A DNA stretch of 64,000 nt from Zygnema cylindricum (lineage: Eukaryota; Streptophyta; Zygnematophyceae; Zygnematales; Zygnemataceae). Below the pieces are notes generated by a model. That model was not told the DNA's origin. It searched no databases and saw only the letters and a program-made list of their open reading frames with translations. Position numbers and translations under genes: made by a program. The stretch spans positions 1 through 64,000 of the forward strand of contig JBBHKE010001036.1 of the NCBI GenBank assembly GCA_037447655.1, written 5' to 3'. Each line of letters opens with the position of its first letter. Position 1 is the stretch's first letter. Of the stretch, positions 10,520-21,152 are shown one piece after another.

Positions 10520-11933
10520 TAGTTTTTCTTTAATTGTTTGGGCGGTACTTTTCCTGAAATCAAGTCGCGAGGTGATTTTCGATGAAGTTTTTTGACGGGG
10601 TGGATTCTCTTGCCCGGGGGTCGAAAAGAAAAAAACGCCGAAATTCGTTAAAATGTGGACAAACATGAAGTACATTCAAAGTATCGACTTGACATTTGCT
10701 GTACTTTTAATGATTTGATTTTATTGTACGGCTAAAGTGTTTATCGTATGGAAATGCGTTTTGGGTCAAAACGACAGAATAAAGTCGATACATGGGGACG
10801 TACCCTTTGTCCCTCGGCCGACTTAAACTTTGACCCTCGGCCAACGTTAGCGATCGGGCAACTTCCAAAGCACCCCCTCGGCAATCGTTTTTGACCGTTA
10901 GATCTTGGCTGCTCCATCCTGTCAATGAATCAGTATATAAATAAGAGAACGTTGTTCGCCTTCGGGGAAACCCCCTTATTTAGGCGCTGTGTCTGTCATT
11001 TTTTTTAGGCACAATGTAGCGCTGCCGCCCGTCGCGATACAGACCGCAGTACCGCCGGCATAATTCCTGGCAATTTTCTACGCTGCCGCCCGCTGACAAT
11101 CTTCTACGCTTTCGCCTGCTGGCGATTTTCTACGCTGCTGGCAAATTTACACGCTGCCGCCCAGTAGCAATTTTTTACGCTGCCGCTGGTGGCAATTTGA
11201 AACAGGAGCCTGCCAAAGTGCCAATCTTCGAAGCCTACGCCACATCTGAAGTTAATTATAGTTGTTTGGTTTCCTAAACAGAGACCTGTTAGCCTGTTTG
11301 GCTGGTCCTGGTGCCGTACGTCATTTACCGTACAGTCTTACACACTAAATCGCGACGGGATCTCCGGAATCCCATTCGGCAGCAGTGTAGCGCTGCTCTT
11401 CCTGCATAGAAGCCAAAGGTACAGAAATACCACCGACAATCTGACGATAAAGTACAGTCTTCACAAAATGCGGATCTATGCGCTTGCCTTGTTGGCGGCC
11501 GCAATCTATTTGGCGACAGAATCCGGGCAGGGAGGAATTTGAAGTTTTGAACGGTTTCATTTAACGAAGCTGCGCTGTTTTCCAGTCTCCCAAGAGTCCA
11601 CTGTAGTACAGTCGTGTAGTTGACCCCCAAAAGTGCCGAAGACTTTGACATGAGAACGGCTATTAGCTTGCAACAAAATGCGCATGCAATACACGCTTGT
11701 CGGCTGACTAACCGTACACTACTAACCGACAGGGTACGGTGTTCAAGAGAGCTGGCCTCTGCTACCGTACGCGTATTAGGGACCTACAGCGCCGCCTACC
11801 ACATGGGAACACGATGTCGAAAGTCGTGAGACGTGCCGGACTGCTCGTTTTATTACCATTTGTAAAAGATACGAGCCGGATTATTGTACCGCCAACTCGT
11901 ATTTGGGGGTGTGGGGGCGCGTATCAGTACCAA
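10520..11933. other. spacer with minisatellite, no gene seen
   Basis: Apart from the tandem repeat at 11012-11210 I see no supported gene. Open frames on both strands around 11325-11830 lack recognisable motifs. A block around 10805-10870 rich in CCTCGGCC repeats part of the sequence near 8395. Confidence 0.35.
11012..11210. repeat. minisatellite, roughly 34-bp unit
   Basis: At least five degenerate direct copies of a unit containing CTACGCTGCCGCC followed by GCTGGCAATTTT. Spacing is roughly 30-38 bp and later copies drift (ACACGCTGCCGCC, TTACGCTGCCGCT). It is GC-richer than its surroundings. Confidence 0.7.
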
Positions 11934-12486
11934 CACCGTGAATCGTTATTAGCCTTATGTACTCTATATCGGCACCCCTAAAGTTTGACATTGATACCGG
12001 AAATATAATTAATAAATCTAATTTTTCCTTGACGTTAATTACGGTTCTTGTAAATTAGCGATAACGGTCATACCGTACATATTTTATGAATAGTGTGGTA
12101 TACGGAAGGTGTTTGTTCGTACATAACTGTACTTCATAACTGAAAATCGTACAGAAAAGGTAGCTAACTTATGACGGCTGCATACAGAACTGCGCTTAGA
12201 ATAAACGCGGAATCGAGTTTGCGACAAACGCATCCGCAAACCGAAATTCGAATTATGGATTATCTATAGTATAAGGACGCGACGATAGACGGATTGTCAG
12301 ATTTTGTACTTTTACCTATTTTACAGTTTATATAATGATGGCAGATCCGGTGTACCTAAATCAGCGTTATGGAGAAATTACAATTAAACATATTTTTTAA
12401 AAATTTGTAATGCCCAAACTAGTATTAATAACACTAATTAATTATTGACACTAATAATTTGTAAACGCTAATAACGATTCACGGTG
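11934..12486. mobile_element. K-family MITE K2
   Basis: 553 bp with termini CACCGTGAATCGTTATTAG and CTAATAACGATTCACGGTG. Its first 80 bp match K4 (14092-14291) closely (CCTTATGTACTCTATATCGG). The flanks do not show a clean TA duplication, so one flank has changed or been rearranged with the neighbouring foldback. Confidence 0.65.
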
Positions 12487-12966
12487 TCCTGTACAAGTAT
12501 GGGTATCGAACAAGCCCCCATACAAGTGTGGGACCGTCGGCACCTCCCGGCACCTCGCGCCAATATTCGGCATCTCTTGGGATCGGGTACGAGAAATAGG
12601 GTTTTGGGTTGTTTTTTAATAAAAAAAAAAAACAAAAACAGAAAAAAAAACCCTAAACAAGCGGTCGTGGACGTCTTCGGCACCCCGGGGGGCCAAAAAA
12701 TATTCAGAACTGTACTATGCTGAATCTTGCAACTTTTTGGGCCAGGGCTGCCGAAGACGTCCGCGACCGCTCGTTTAGGGTTTATTTTTTCTGTTTTTGT
12801 TTTTTTTTTATTAAAAAAACAACCCAAACCCCAAAACCCTATTTCTCGTACCCGATCCCAAGAGGCGCCGAATGTCGGCGCGAGGTGCCGCGAGGTGCCG
12901 AAGGTCCCACACTTGTATGGGGGCTTGTTCGATACCCTTACTGTACAGTACACTGTGAATCATAGA
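12473..12966. repeat. long foldback / near-palindrome
   Basis: Two arms of about 220 bp face each other across a centre near 12718-12735. The left arm contains ATCGAACAAGCCCCCATAC (12507 on) and CTCTTGGGATCGGGTACGAG (12571 on). The right arm carries the inverse of each (12820-12940). The outer ends pair too: GATTCACGGTGT against ACACTGTGAATC. The arms differ at scattered positions, so it is old. Transcription either way would give a long hairpin RNA. Confidence 0.85.
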
Positions 12967-13941
12967 GGTACCAGGCGTTTTAAACGCACGCATGAAACGT
13001 CGAAAAAATAATGATATATGCGCACGGAACAAATGCAATTTTTTTAAAATGCGTTGACCTACTTTGACTTCATAATAAAATAGAAAATAAAAAACATTTC
13101 ATCAAAAGTACTACTACAACTTAGGGTATGTGCCCATGTGTAAAAAGTACCTGTTTTTTAGTATATCTTCCGTCAAAGATTTTCCCGCGGCTTCCGCTGG
13201 CTTTTGCATCCACGCTGGCGGAAGGCACATGGTCTCTGCCACGTGTAGCCACATAATCGCCCGTTCGTCGCGGATATTTGTCTACTTTTCCACGAGGCGC
13301 AATGCTATACGTTCAAGCTCCTGAAATTGTACTCTTTCAGGCCACTTGTTGCTAACTGTAAGGTTTTACCGACGGCGTATCCGATTCTGCATCTGACGGT
13401 CAAGGTTTACGCTCATAACCTTGGAGAATGAAGTCAGTCATCCAGTAACTTAGTTTTTCTGACAGAAAAAAATAATTTGGTACGGCATTGTCTGAAACAG
13501 AACGTCCGACAGTAAATAACCACATTTTCAAAATTCAAACCCTAATTTTAACTTCACCCTAACTCAAAAAAAAATGTAGGATAATATTGGAACTGTTTAA
13601 ACCATAGTTCAAAAGTAGGTGACCGTACGCCCATACAATATGCCTATTGTATGCAAAACATACAATATGGCCTTAAGACCCATATTATAATTTCTCATTA
13701 TTTTGTACAGTTTTTCAAAATAAGTGTCAGATAATGGCGTCGACCGGGAAGATTGAGTGCGTCGCGCAGAAAGGCGTACTCAGATTTGACTTCAAGTAAT
13801 AAAGACGAACGAAAATCGCGCTGACCTGTTCTCACATGTTCAGGCGTCGAATATGTGAACACGGAGTATCGCGGCTAGTCGGCTACCCTAAAAACATGGG
13901 AACGTGTATCGATTCCTTAACTTTAACAGCGATTCACGGTG
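12951..13941. mobile_element. candidate K-family element K3
   Basis: Left end CACTGTGAATCAT after a TA, right end GCGATTCACGGTG. The interior is unlike the other K copies and includes a Harbinger-like end motif (TTAGGGTATGTGCCCATGTG at 13122). Only the terminal dozen bases match and there is no right TA, so it could be two unrelated K ends. Confidence 0.35.
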
Positions 13942-14091
13942 TGCTTTTGACCTATTTTTTGATAATTCCGTACATTTTGCTCGTACATTAAATCCGTACA
14001 CGAAAGCTACGAATTTTACGAAAATTTCAAAATCTTAAAAATTTAACGCATTTTCGTAAAAAAGTGAAAATCCGTACGTTTGGTACCTCTA

Positions 14092-14291
14092 TGCTGTGAA
14101 TCGTTATTAGCCTTATGTACGCTATATCGACACCCCAAAATTTTGACATTGATACCTTAAATATAAAAAAATTACACTATTTAAGAACGTGGACCATAAT
14201 CTGCCACGTCTCCTAACACTAAATTAAAATGAATAATGCTCGTTTTTTCTTTACACTAACAATTTCTATACGCTAATAACGATTCAAGGTG
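14092..14291. mobile_element. K-family MITE K4
   Basis: 200 bp flanked by TA (14090-14091, 14292-14293). Ends TGCTGTGAATCG and CGATTCAAGGTG. The interior holds GTGGACCATAATCTGCCACG and matches K6 (20660-20858) in inverted orientation nearly end to end, which fixes both boundaries. Confidence 0.8.
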
Positions 14292-14303
14292 TACTGTACA
14301 GTA

Positions 14304-14852
14304 CACCGTCAATCGTTATTAGAGTAAAGGAATACATAGCGTAAAAAAAACATTAGTGTTATTAACACTAATCGGGGTTTTTTTATTTTTTTTTTAAACA
14401 TAAATACTAATTAATCCCTAACTGTAATTTGGGTTGTCCTGAATAATAAATACCCGCCCTTTCGATGTCTACAGTAATATGTGTACCCGTACAAAATCTG
14501 ACAATTCGTACTCTATCGCGCAATTCACACGGTCGACAGACGAACATATGAGAACGTGATTTTGTCGACAAGTTTGCGTATTTTTCTTCCACTCCACATT
14601 CACATTTGTGCGCAATAATGTTAATTGTCTTTTTATGCCTTTGTAATTAAAAAATAACATTTCATACGGAGATACCCTGTCCGTACGCCACACTATTTCC
14701 ATCGCAATGTACTTCCGTTATTAACACTAATTGAAAAAAAAACCCTAATTATAACAATGGAAAAAATAGAGTTATGGATTGTATTTCATGTTTTTTTTTT
14801 TTTTTAAAGGGCACCGAATTAGCGTTATTTACTATAATAGCGATTGGCGGTG
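14304..14852. mobile_element. K-family MITE K5
   Basis: 549 bp flanked by TA (14302-14303, 14853-14854). Ends CACCGTCAATCGTTATTAG and CTATAATAGCGATTGGCGGTG. Only CTGTACAG plus the two TA dinucleotides separates it from K4. Open frames inside have no recognisable motif. Confidence 0.75.
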
Positions 14853-15191
14853 TAGCTACATTTGGCGCTTCTTTTGTAGCTTTACGATACGATAACGATG
14901 CACCTTGTTTTGCTATCAGCATACTGTGCAATGTTGTCGTACTACATATGTTTCGTATCAAGCCACTTAATCGCAATAAAGTTTGCGATACAAAATCACA
15001 ACATCTCAAGTGATAAAAGTGACAGTTGAAGAACTTACGATTTTACGATATAATATAAGCAAATCGAAACGCTGCTACCTCGATACTCTGGTTATGGAAG
15101 TTATGTACTGGAGCTCGATCTGCCTCTCGTTTGCTATAGTGCAGTACAGTAAAGTGTTGTACTGTATAATACAATACTGTACAGTACAGTA

Positions 15192-15407
15192 CATTGTCGA
15201 TCGTATTTAGCGTGTATATTTTTTTTGTCTCTTAAAACATCTTTTCTCGGAACACATTTGTCCAATTTTCAATTTCAGACCGCCATTCGTAAGATGATAA
15301 TACAACCTTTAATGGCAAACCATCAGATCCACAATCTGACATGTATGTTCGGAGAAAAGATGTTTTAAGAGACAAAAAAACATACACGCTAAATACGATC
15401 GACGGTG
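15192..15407. mobile_element. K-family MITE K7 with long inverted repeats
   Basis: 216 bp flanked by TA (15190-15191, 15408-15409). Inverted repeats extend about 60 bp from each end: CGATCGTATTTAGCGTGTAT, then a T-run, GTCTCTTAAAACATC. It is close to a full hairpin. Confidence 0.8.
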
Positions 15408-15528
15408 TACTGTATTTCATTTCAAATTTTTTAGTCTTTACATTAATAATCGAGGTGCTACATATGGTACTACATATCGAATGCTCCACAATATACTGTT
15501 CCAATATGTCACATGGTACTATGAATTA

Positions 15529-16906
15529 GTGTTGGGCATCGAGGACCATTTATTGATATTCGATATATATCAAATTTCAGGTACCCGATAATCGATACAT
15601 CGCTTCGATATATCGAAAATGAAGATATCGTCGATATATCGTATCTCCAATATATCGTAGCATAAAAAAAAATTAAGAAATCACAGGTCACCAAAGTCAC
15701 GTGCCTTCGGACAAAGTGATCGTAAAATCTTTGCCGAAAAGAAATACGGTTTTTCCTTAAAAGTTAGGGTACTTTCGCATGTGCTAAAGATACAGTTATT
15801 TTATATCGTTTTCCTCCATAACTTATAAAAAAACGAGAAAATCAGCAGCCATACCAAAAAGTAGAAATTACCACCGTACAAGTTGCGTTACCTTTAAACT
15901 TTATACATACAGTACTTTGTCGTCTATCGTGATGCAATTTGTTGTTTAGCGCATTTCAACCCACTTTCATGTTCTTTTAGCACATGTTCAAACTTTACGT
16001 CAAATCACCTCGCGAGGTGATTTGAAATAAAGTCCAATAAGGTGAGTCATAAGGCAAACGCCGTCGCACGTGTCTGAATTTTTTATTATTTTTGTGCGCG
16101 GAGTACCAAAAAAAAAAGCATGCTGCACGATTTCAACCCGTGCGTACTGTTTTCCGTGCGCTCATTTTCGTACAGGGGTTGTCTATGAAATACACGTGTA
16201 TTCACACATAGCGTGTAGTCAAAACATTCGCCACATGTTTGCAAGTGGGAAGACGAAAAACAAAACCGCATTTTTGTGCGACAACGAAAGGTATTTTAGG
16301 GCTTCGACATGTCAACTATGTGACGTACGGACATTACGAAGTCACAAAAATTGTACAGCTTGCGGAGAAACGCCTCAAATTGAAGTCGAGTGGAAGTTTT
16401 GCCTCATTTTGTGTACCACTTCATCTGCCACCTTGTTTCGTACATGTCTACGTAAGTCACTTTATAAGTAACAAGTTATTTGCGTTTACATCCGAATGCT
16501 ATGAAAGTTGTACAAAGAATCGTCGTTTAAAAACAAAGTAACAAAACTAAGTTTGGGTTACATGCGAAAGTACCCTTAGCAGAGTGAAGGAAATCTTTGA
16601 GGTACATTGACGTGGTACACTTGCGAAGTACACGTACATAATACGCAAGTACGGATTTCCATATGAAAATGGTCGATTTTCAAATTTTTGACGATTTTAG
16701 ATATTTGATCGTCTAAGAGCCACCCATATCAAAACACGTATGCAAAAACAGATGTTACTCGATGTAACCGAGGCCTGTGTAATACATAAATATTGTTGTC
16801 CTTACTATTACAGAGACCACATGATGTAACCATACCCCAACTAAGTAATTAAATGAATTATAAAATTAATACTTTCTTGTCGGTTACATTTTGCGACGTC
16901 TGCCTT
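15529..16906. mobile_element. J-family element J1, truncated and interrupted
   Basis: Left end GTGTTGGGCATCGAGG, followed by ATCGATA / TATATCG-rich DNA. The sequence then matches the inverse of J2 (19080-19887) in order: CTTTGCCGAAAAGAAATACGG, AGAGTGAAGGA, CTTGCGAAGTACACGTAC, ATATCAAAACACGTATG, CGGTTACATTTTGCG. A Harbinger-like MITE (15767-16575) interrupts it. The match to J2 stops where the next Harbinger copy begins at 16907, and the far end is not found. Confidence 0.65.
15767..16575. mobile_element. PIF/Harbinger-like MITE nested in J1
   Basis: 809 bp, termini GGGTACTTTCGCATGTG and ACATGCGAAAGTACCC, flanked by TTA on both sides (15764-15766, 16576-16578). A 3-bp TWA duplication with a GGG-starting terminus is the PIF/Harbinger hallmark. 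Removing it restores continuity of J1 against the J2 copy. No transposase motif seen. Confidence 0.75.
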
Positions 16907-17732
16907 AAAGGGCGTGTCCCCATGTGTTAAAGTAAGGGTTGTTTCCGTCGTTTTCACAAAAAATGGGACCCCCGACGAGAAAATATTACGCCTACGAAAA
17001 ATGGGCAAAAACGCAAGTACATTTTGCGTCATCTTGAAACTTGGAAGGTACGATAATTTGGCGTTATTATCATCGCGACCCACTTCCAGCTCACTGAAAT
17101 CAAATCGCGATCTGATTTTAATCGAAATACTACCCTATTGACGAATAGAAAATCGGGTTTGCACGCGTCAAAGGTTTTCGATTTTTTTTTCGTAGTTTGG
17201 AGAGTACAAAAAAAAAAAGATGTTTGTCCGTTTTCAAACAATTCTTTTGTTTGTTTGGTTGTACGGACAAGCAGCCGGATAGGATCCGCCAGAACTACGC
17301 ACACGGCAGTGAAAGAAAACCCGACAATTACAATGTCAAGCTGAACATTCAATGACACTTTCATTAGTGTACTATACAACCCATTTGTATACGTATGCGA
17401 TTGCTTATGTTGTCCACGTGTGGTCGTCGACAAATGCCAAGAGCTCGTAGGCGGCGACAAAGCGTCGACAAATGTCCGCAGTATGTCAAGAGCTCGTCAT
17501 AATGTACAAATGTCCGCAGTTTCTCCAGAGCTCGTTGGCATCTACAAATGTCCATAGTTTGTTGGTGTCTACAAGTGTCGCAAGATATTGGCGATGTCTA
17601 CAATTGTCACATATTCGAAGTAATGAAGGCGCAAGTAACGTTTGACATAGGCACACTTTGAAATGTACACCGTAAAATTTTAGCTAAAATCCAAAGTAAC
17701 GTTTCAAAGTCTCGGTTATATGGGAACACGCC
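16907..17732. mobile_element. Harbinger-like MITE copy 2 (inverted)
   Basis: Ends AAGGGCGTGTCCCCATGTG and ATGGGAACACGCCT with candidate TTA flanks. It is an inverted copy of 17951-18764: both share TCGCGATCTGATTTTAATCG-like, GGATCCGCCAGAACTACGC, and the minisatellite GTCTACAAATGTCC, in reverse order and complement. Confidence 0.7.
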
Positions 17733-17950
17733 TTTACATTGATAGCGAAATGTTAGGATATTGGGCGAATCGGCGTCTGCTGAAATCGCGCTGCCAAATG
17801 ATTTGTTCGCTTCGCGTCAGTTATGTTTTGATTTTTTTTGTACTGTACTTTGATGTCGGTTTGGTTTGGTGCGAGCGGTATTCATTTGTACGATGGTATT
17901 CATGTGTACGAATTGCACTTTGGTCGATTCTGACAAAATGTTGGGGCTAA

Positions 17951-18764
17951 GGGCGTGTTCCCATGTAATCGAAACTTTGAAACGTTACTTTGGATTTTAG
18001 CGCAAATTTTACGGTGTACTTTTCAAAGTGTGCCTATGTCAAACGTTACTTGCACCTTCGTTACTTCGAATAAGTGACGATTGAAGACATCGCCAATATC
18101 TTGCGACACCTGTAGACACCAACAAACTGTGGACATTTGTAGACGCCAACGAGCTCCGGAGAAACTGCGGACATTTGTACACTACAACAAGTTCTTGACA
18201 TAGTGCGGACATTTGTCGACGCCAACGAGCTCCTAGTAATTGTCGACGCCCACACGTGGACAACATAAATAATCGCATACGTCTACAAATGGGTTGTATA
18301 GTACACTAATGAAAGTGTCATTGAATGTTCAGCTTGACATTGTAGTTGTCGGGCTTTCTTTCACTGCCATGTGCGTAGTTCTGGCGGATCCTGCCGGCTG
18401 CTTGTCCGTACAACCAAACAAACAAAAGAATTGTTTGCAAACGGACAAACATCTTTATTTTTGTGTACTCTTCTTACTGCAAAAAAAAAAATGAAAACGT
18501 TTGATGCGTGCAAACTGGATTTTCTATTCGTCAATAGGGTAGTATTTCGATTAAAATCAGATCGCGATTTGATTATAGTGAGCTGGAAGTGGGTCGCGAT
18601 GATAATAACGTCAAATTGTCGTACCTTCCAAGTTCCAAGATGAAGCAAAATGTACTTGTGTTTTTGCCCATTTTTTGTACGGCGTAATATTTTATCGTTG
18701 GAAGTCCTATTTTCTGTGAAAACAATGAAAAAAAAACCTTACTTGAACACATGGGAACACGCCC
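17951..18764. mobile_element. Harbinger-like MITE copy 1
   Basis: 814 bp, perfect ends GGGCGTGTTCCCATGT and ACATGGGAACACGCCC, TAA on both sides (17948-17950, 18765-18767). It contains about four degenerate copies of a roughly 36-40-bp unit around GACATTTGTAGACGCCAACG (18090-18240). It also provides the uninterrupted comparison site for the K6 and copia I insertions in copy 3. Open frames across it come from the minisatellite and are not genes. Confidence 0.85.
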
Positions 18765-19079
18765 TAAGTGCTCTCACCGTAGGGTTCATGTAACGACAAA
18801 AAGTGACTGTCTGCAATGTTTTTATTTACATGTGATTGTCGCAGTTTTGTTACCGAAAACGTTCGCCGACCGTGTGAATTTTTAATTTTATTATGACGGT
18901 TGACGTTCGCAAGCGCGGCAAAATTTTAAACGGTTGTCACAATATTTTGAATGGCAAAGTTGTCCAAGCGATTGACCGTCAAATTTGTACTCAACGGTGC
19001 TTTATTTGTACCAATGTGTACTCCAAACGTACATTTTTTGACAAAATAACGTAAGTGACTGTGCGCAACCAAAACAGTA
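18765..19079. other. spacer, nothing recognised
   Basis: About 300 bp between a Harbinger-like MITE and J2, with no open frame or repeat I can support. Confidence 0.4.
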
Positions 19080-19887
19080 GTGTTGGGTATCGGGTAAATT
19101 CATATCGCAATAATCTCAATATTCGATATATCGAATATCGATCGAGGAGGATCCTCGACATATTGTACTGAGACCAACATAAATTATTGCGATATACATC
19201 GCGATACATAGTATTTTTAAATTTAATATTTTTATTTTTTTATTTAATATGTTATTTTAGCGAAAAAGTCAAATTGTCTAATACGCCACGTACGCCGTGA
19301 TTTTCGTTCCGTGACTTAAAGGTAGACGCCGCAAAATGTAACCGACAAAAAAGTACTAATTTTGAAATTCTAATGATTAGTTATTTGGTCTCAGTAATAG
19401 TACGGACAACATTATTTATGTATTACAGAGGCCTCGGGTACATCGCGTATCTTTTGTAAATTAGTTTTACATACGTGTTCTGATATGAGTGGCTTCACGT
19501 AAGCTGACTACCAAATCTCAATAATCATCGAATATTTAGAAACCGACCTTTTTCGTCTAGAAAATTGTACTTGCGTATGACGTACGTGTACTTCACAAGT
19601 GTACCTCGCCAATGTACCTCAGAGATCTCCTTCACTCTGCTGACTTTCAGGAAAAAAACCGTATTTCTTTTCGGCAAAGATTTTATAGTCACTTTGTCTG
19701 AAGTCACGAGACTTTGAAAACCGGTGGGATTTTTTGTTTTTTAAGCTTCGATATATTGGCGATACGATATATCGGCAATATATCGTGATGATTTGAAATT
19801 CGATATATCGAAGCGATATATAGATTATCGGGTACCTGAAATTCGATATATATCGAATATCGGCAAACGGTTCTCGATACCCAACAC
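19080..19887. mobile_element. J-family MITE-like element J2
   Basis: 808 bp bounded by GTGTTGGGTATCG and CGATACCCAACAC. The subterminal regions on both sides are dense in ATATATCG / CGATATAT palindromes. The interior matches J1 in inverted orientation. No clear target duplication: left flank ACAGTA, right flank CACAAA. No coding capacity seen. Confidence 0.7.
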
Positions 19888-19895
19888 CACAAAAC

Positions 19896-19905
19896 NNNNN
19901 NNNNN
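19896..19905. other. assembly gap (10 N)
   Basis: Ten Ns directly right of J2. The fixed size equals that of the second gap, so the true length is unknown. Confidence 0.99.
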
Positions 19906-20659
19906 TATAACCGCTGCAGATGTTGACAGTGTATAAACTTCATTACTTCCGCGTTCATTGCTAACTGTATCCGTGTGAAACTTTTCATTTGGCATTTTAG
20001 ACGCGATTTTAGGTTTCATTGCAAAGTTTCAAAGCCAATGTACCCTTGTGCGGGAATCAGTTAAGCTAAACAAACGCCGTAGTAGAGCAGGCAGACTACG
20101 TTACAGCTGTGAAACGCATGTATCGTTAGTGATTTCTTTACTTTAGCATGATAAAGTTTTGTTGAGGTTTAGTTTTAGACTACTGGGCGGCGGATATTGA
20201 CGAAATGAAATAGTACGATTTCATTTCTTTAGTGATTGCTATGTACGCAAAGTGTCGACATTGCATCAGACGGACGAGATGATGCCGCAAACAAATCGAA
20301 TTGACTAAGGGCGTGTTCCCATGTAACCGAAACTTTGAAACGTTACTTTGGATTTTAGCGCAGATTTTACGGTTTACTTTTCAAAGTGTGCCTATGTCAA
20401 TCGTTACTTGCGCCTTCATTACTTCGAATATGTGACAGTTGTAGACGTCGCCAATATCTTGCGACACCTGTAGACGCCAACAAACTGCGGACATTTGTAG
20501 ACGCCAACGAGCTCCGGACAAACTGCGGACATTTGTACACTACAACGAGCTCCTAACATACTGCGGACATTTGTCGACGCCAACGAGCTCCTGACATTTG
20601 TAGACGCCCACACGTGGACAACAAGCAATCGCATACGTCTACAAATGGGTTGTACAGTA

Positions 20660-20858
20660 CACCTTGAATCGTTATTAGCGTATAGAAATTATTAGTGTAA
20701 AAAAAAAATTAGCGTCATTCATTCTAATTCAGTGTCAGGAGACGTGGCAGATTATGGTCCACGTCCTTAAATAGTGTAATTTATTATATTTAAGGTATCA
20801 ATGTCAAAAATTTGGGGTGCCGATATAGCATACATAAGGCTAATAACGATTCACGGTG
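20660..20858. mobile_element. K-family MITE K6
   Basis: 199 bp, ends CACCTTGAATCGTTATTAG and TAACGATTCACGGTG, TA on both sides (20658-20659, 20859-20860). The homologous uninterrupted site in Harbinger copy 1 carries a single TA (18302-18303), which proves the TA duplication. Inverted copy of K4. Confidence 0.88.
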
Positions 20859-20869
20859 TACTGTAGTGA

Positions 20870-21125
20870 AAGTGTCATTGAATGTTCAGCGTGACATTGT
20901 AGACGTCGGGCTTTCTTTCACTGCCATGTGCGTAGTTGGCAGTTCTGGCGGATCTTGTCCGGCTGCTTGTCCGTACAACCAAACAAACAAACGAATTGCA
21001 GTGTCATTGAATGTTCAGCGTGACATTGTAGACATCGGGCTTTCTTTCACTGCCATGTGCGTAGTTCTGGCGGATCCTGTCCGGCTGCTTGTCCGTACAA
21101 CCAAACAAACAAACGAATTGTTTGC
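20870..21125. repeat. roughly 130-bp tandem duplication inside Harbinger copy 3
   Basis: Two successive copies, each starting GTGTCATTGAATGTTCAGCG and running through GTCCGTACAACCAAACAAAC to CGAATTG. The second begins at about 21000. Copies 1 and 2 of the MITE carry this segment once. Confidence 0.85.
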
Positions 21126-21152
21126 AAACGGACAAACAACTTTATTTTAGTG

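Noticed and set aside
12468-13038. Long overlapping open frames on both strands
   Set aside because: They arise from the foldback arms and A/T runs; the same peptide pattern appears on both strands because the DNA is an inverted repeat.
17430-17600. CRISPR-like array
   Set aside because: Degenerate direct units without unique spacers, inside a eukaryotic MITE.
18039-18278. Repetitive protein with recurring VYKCPQF-like units
   Set aside because: Produced by the MITE minisatellite; no start context or family, and the array is inverted in another copy.
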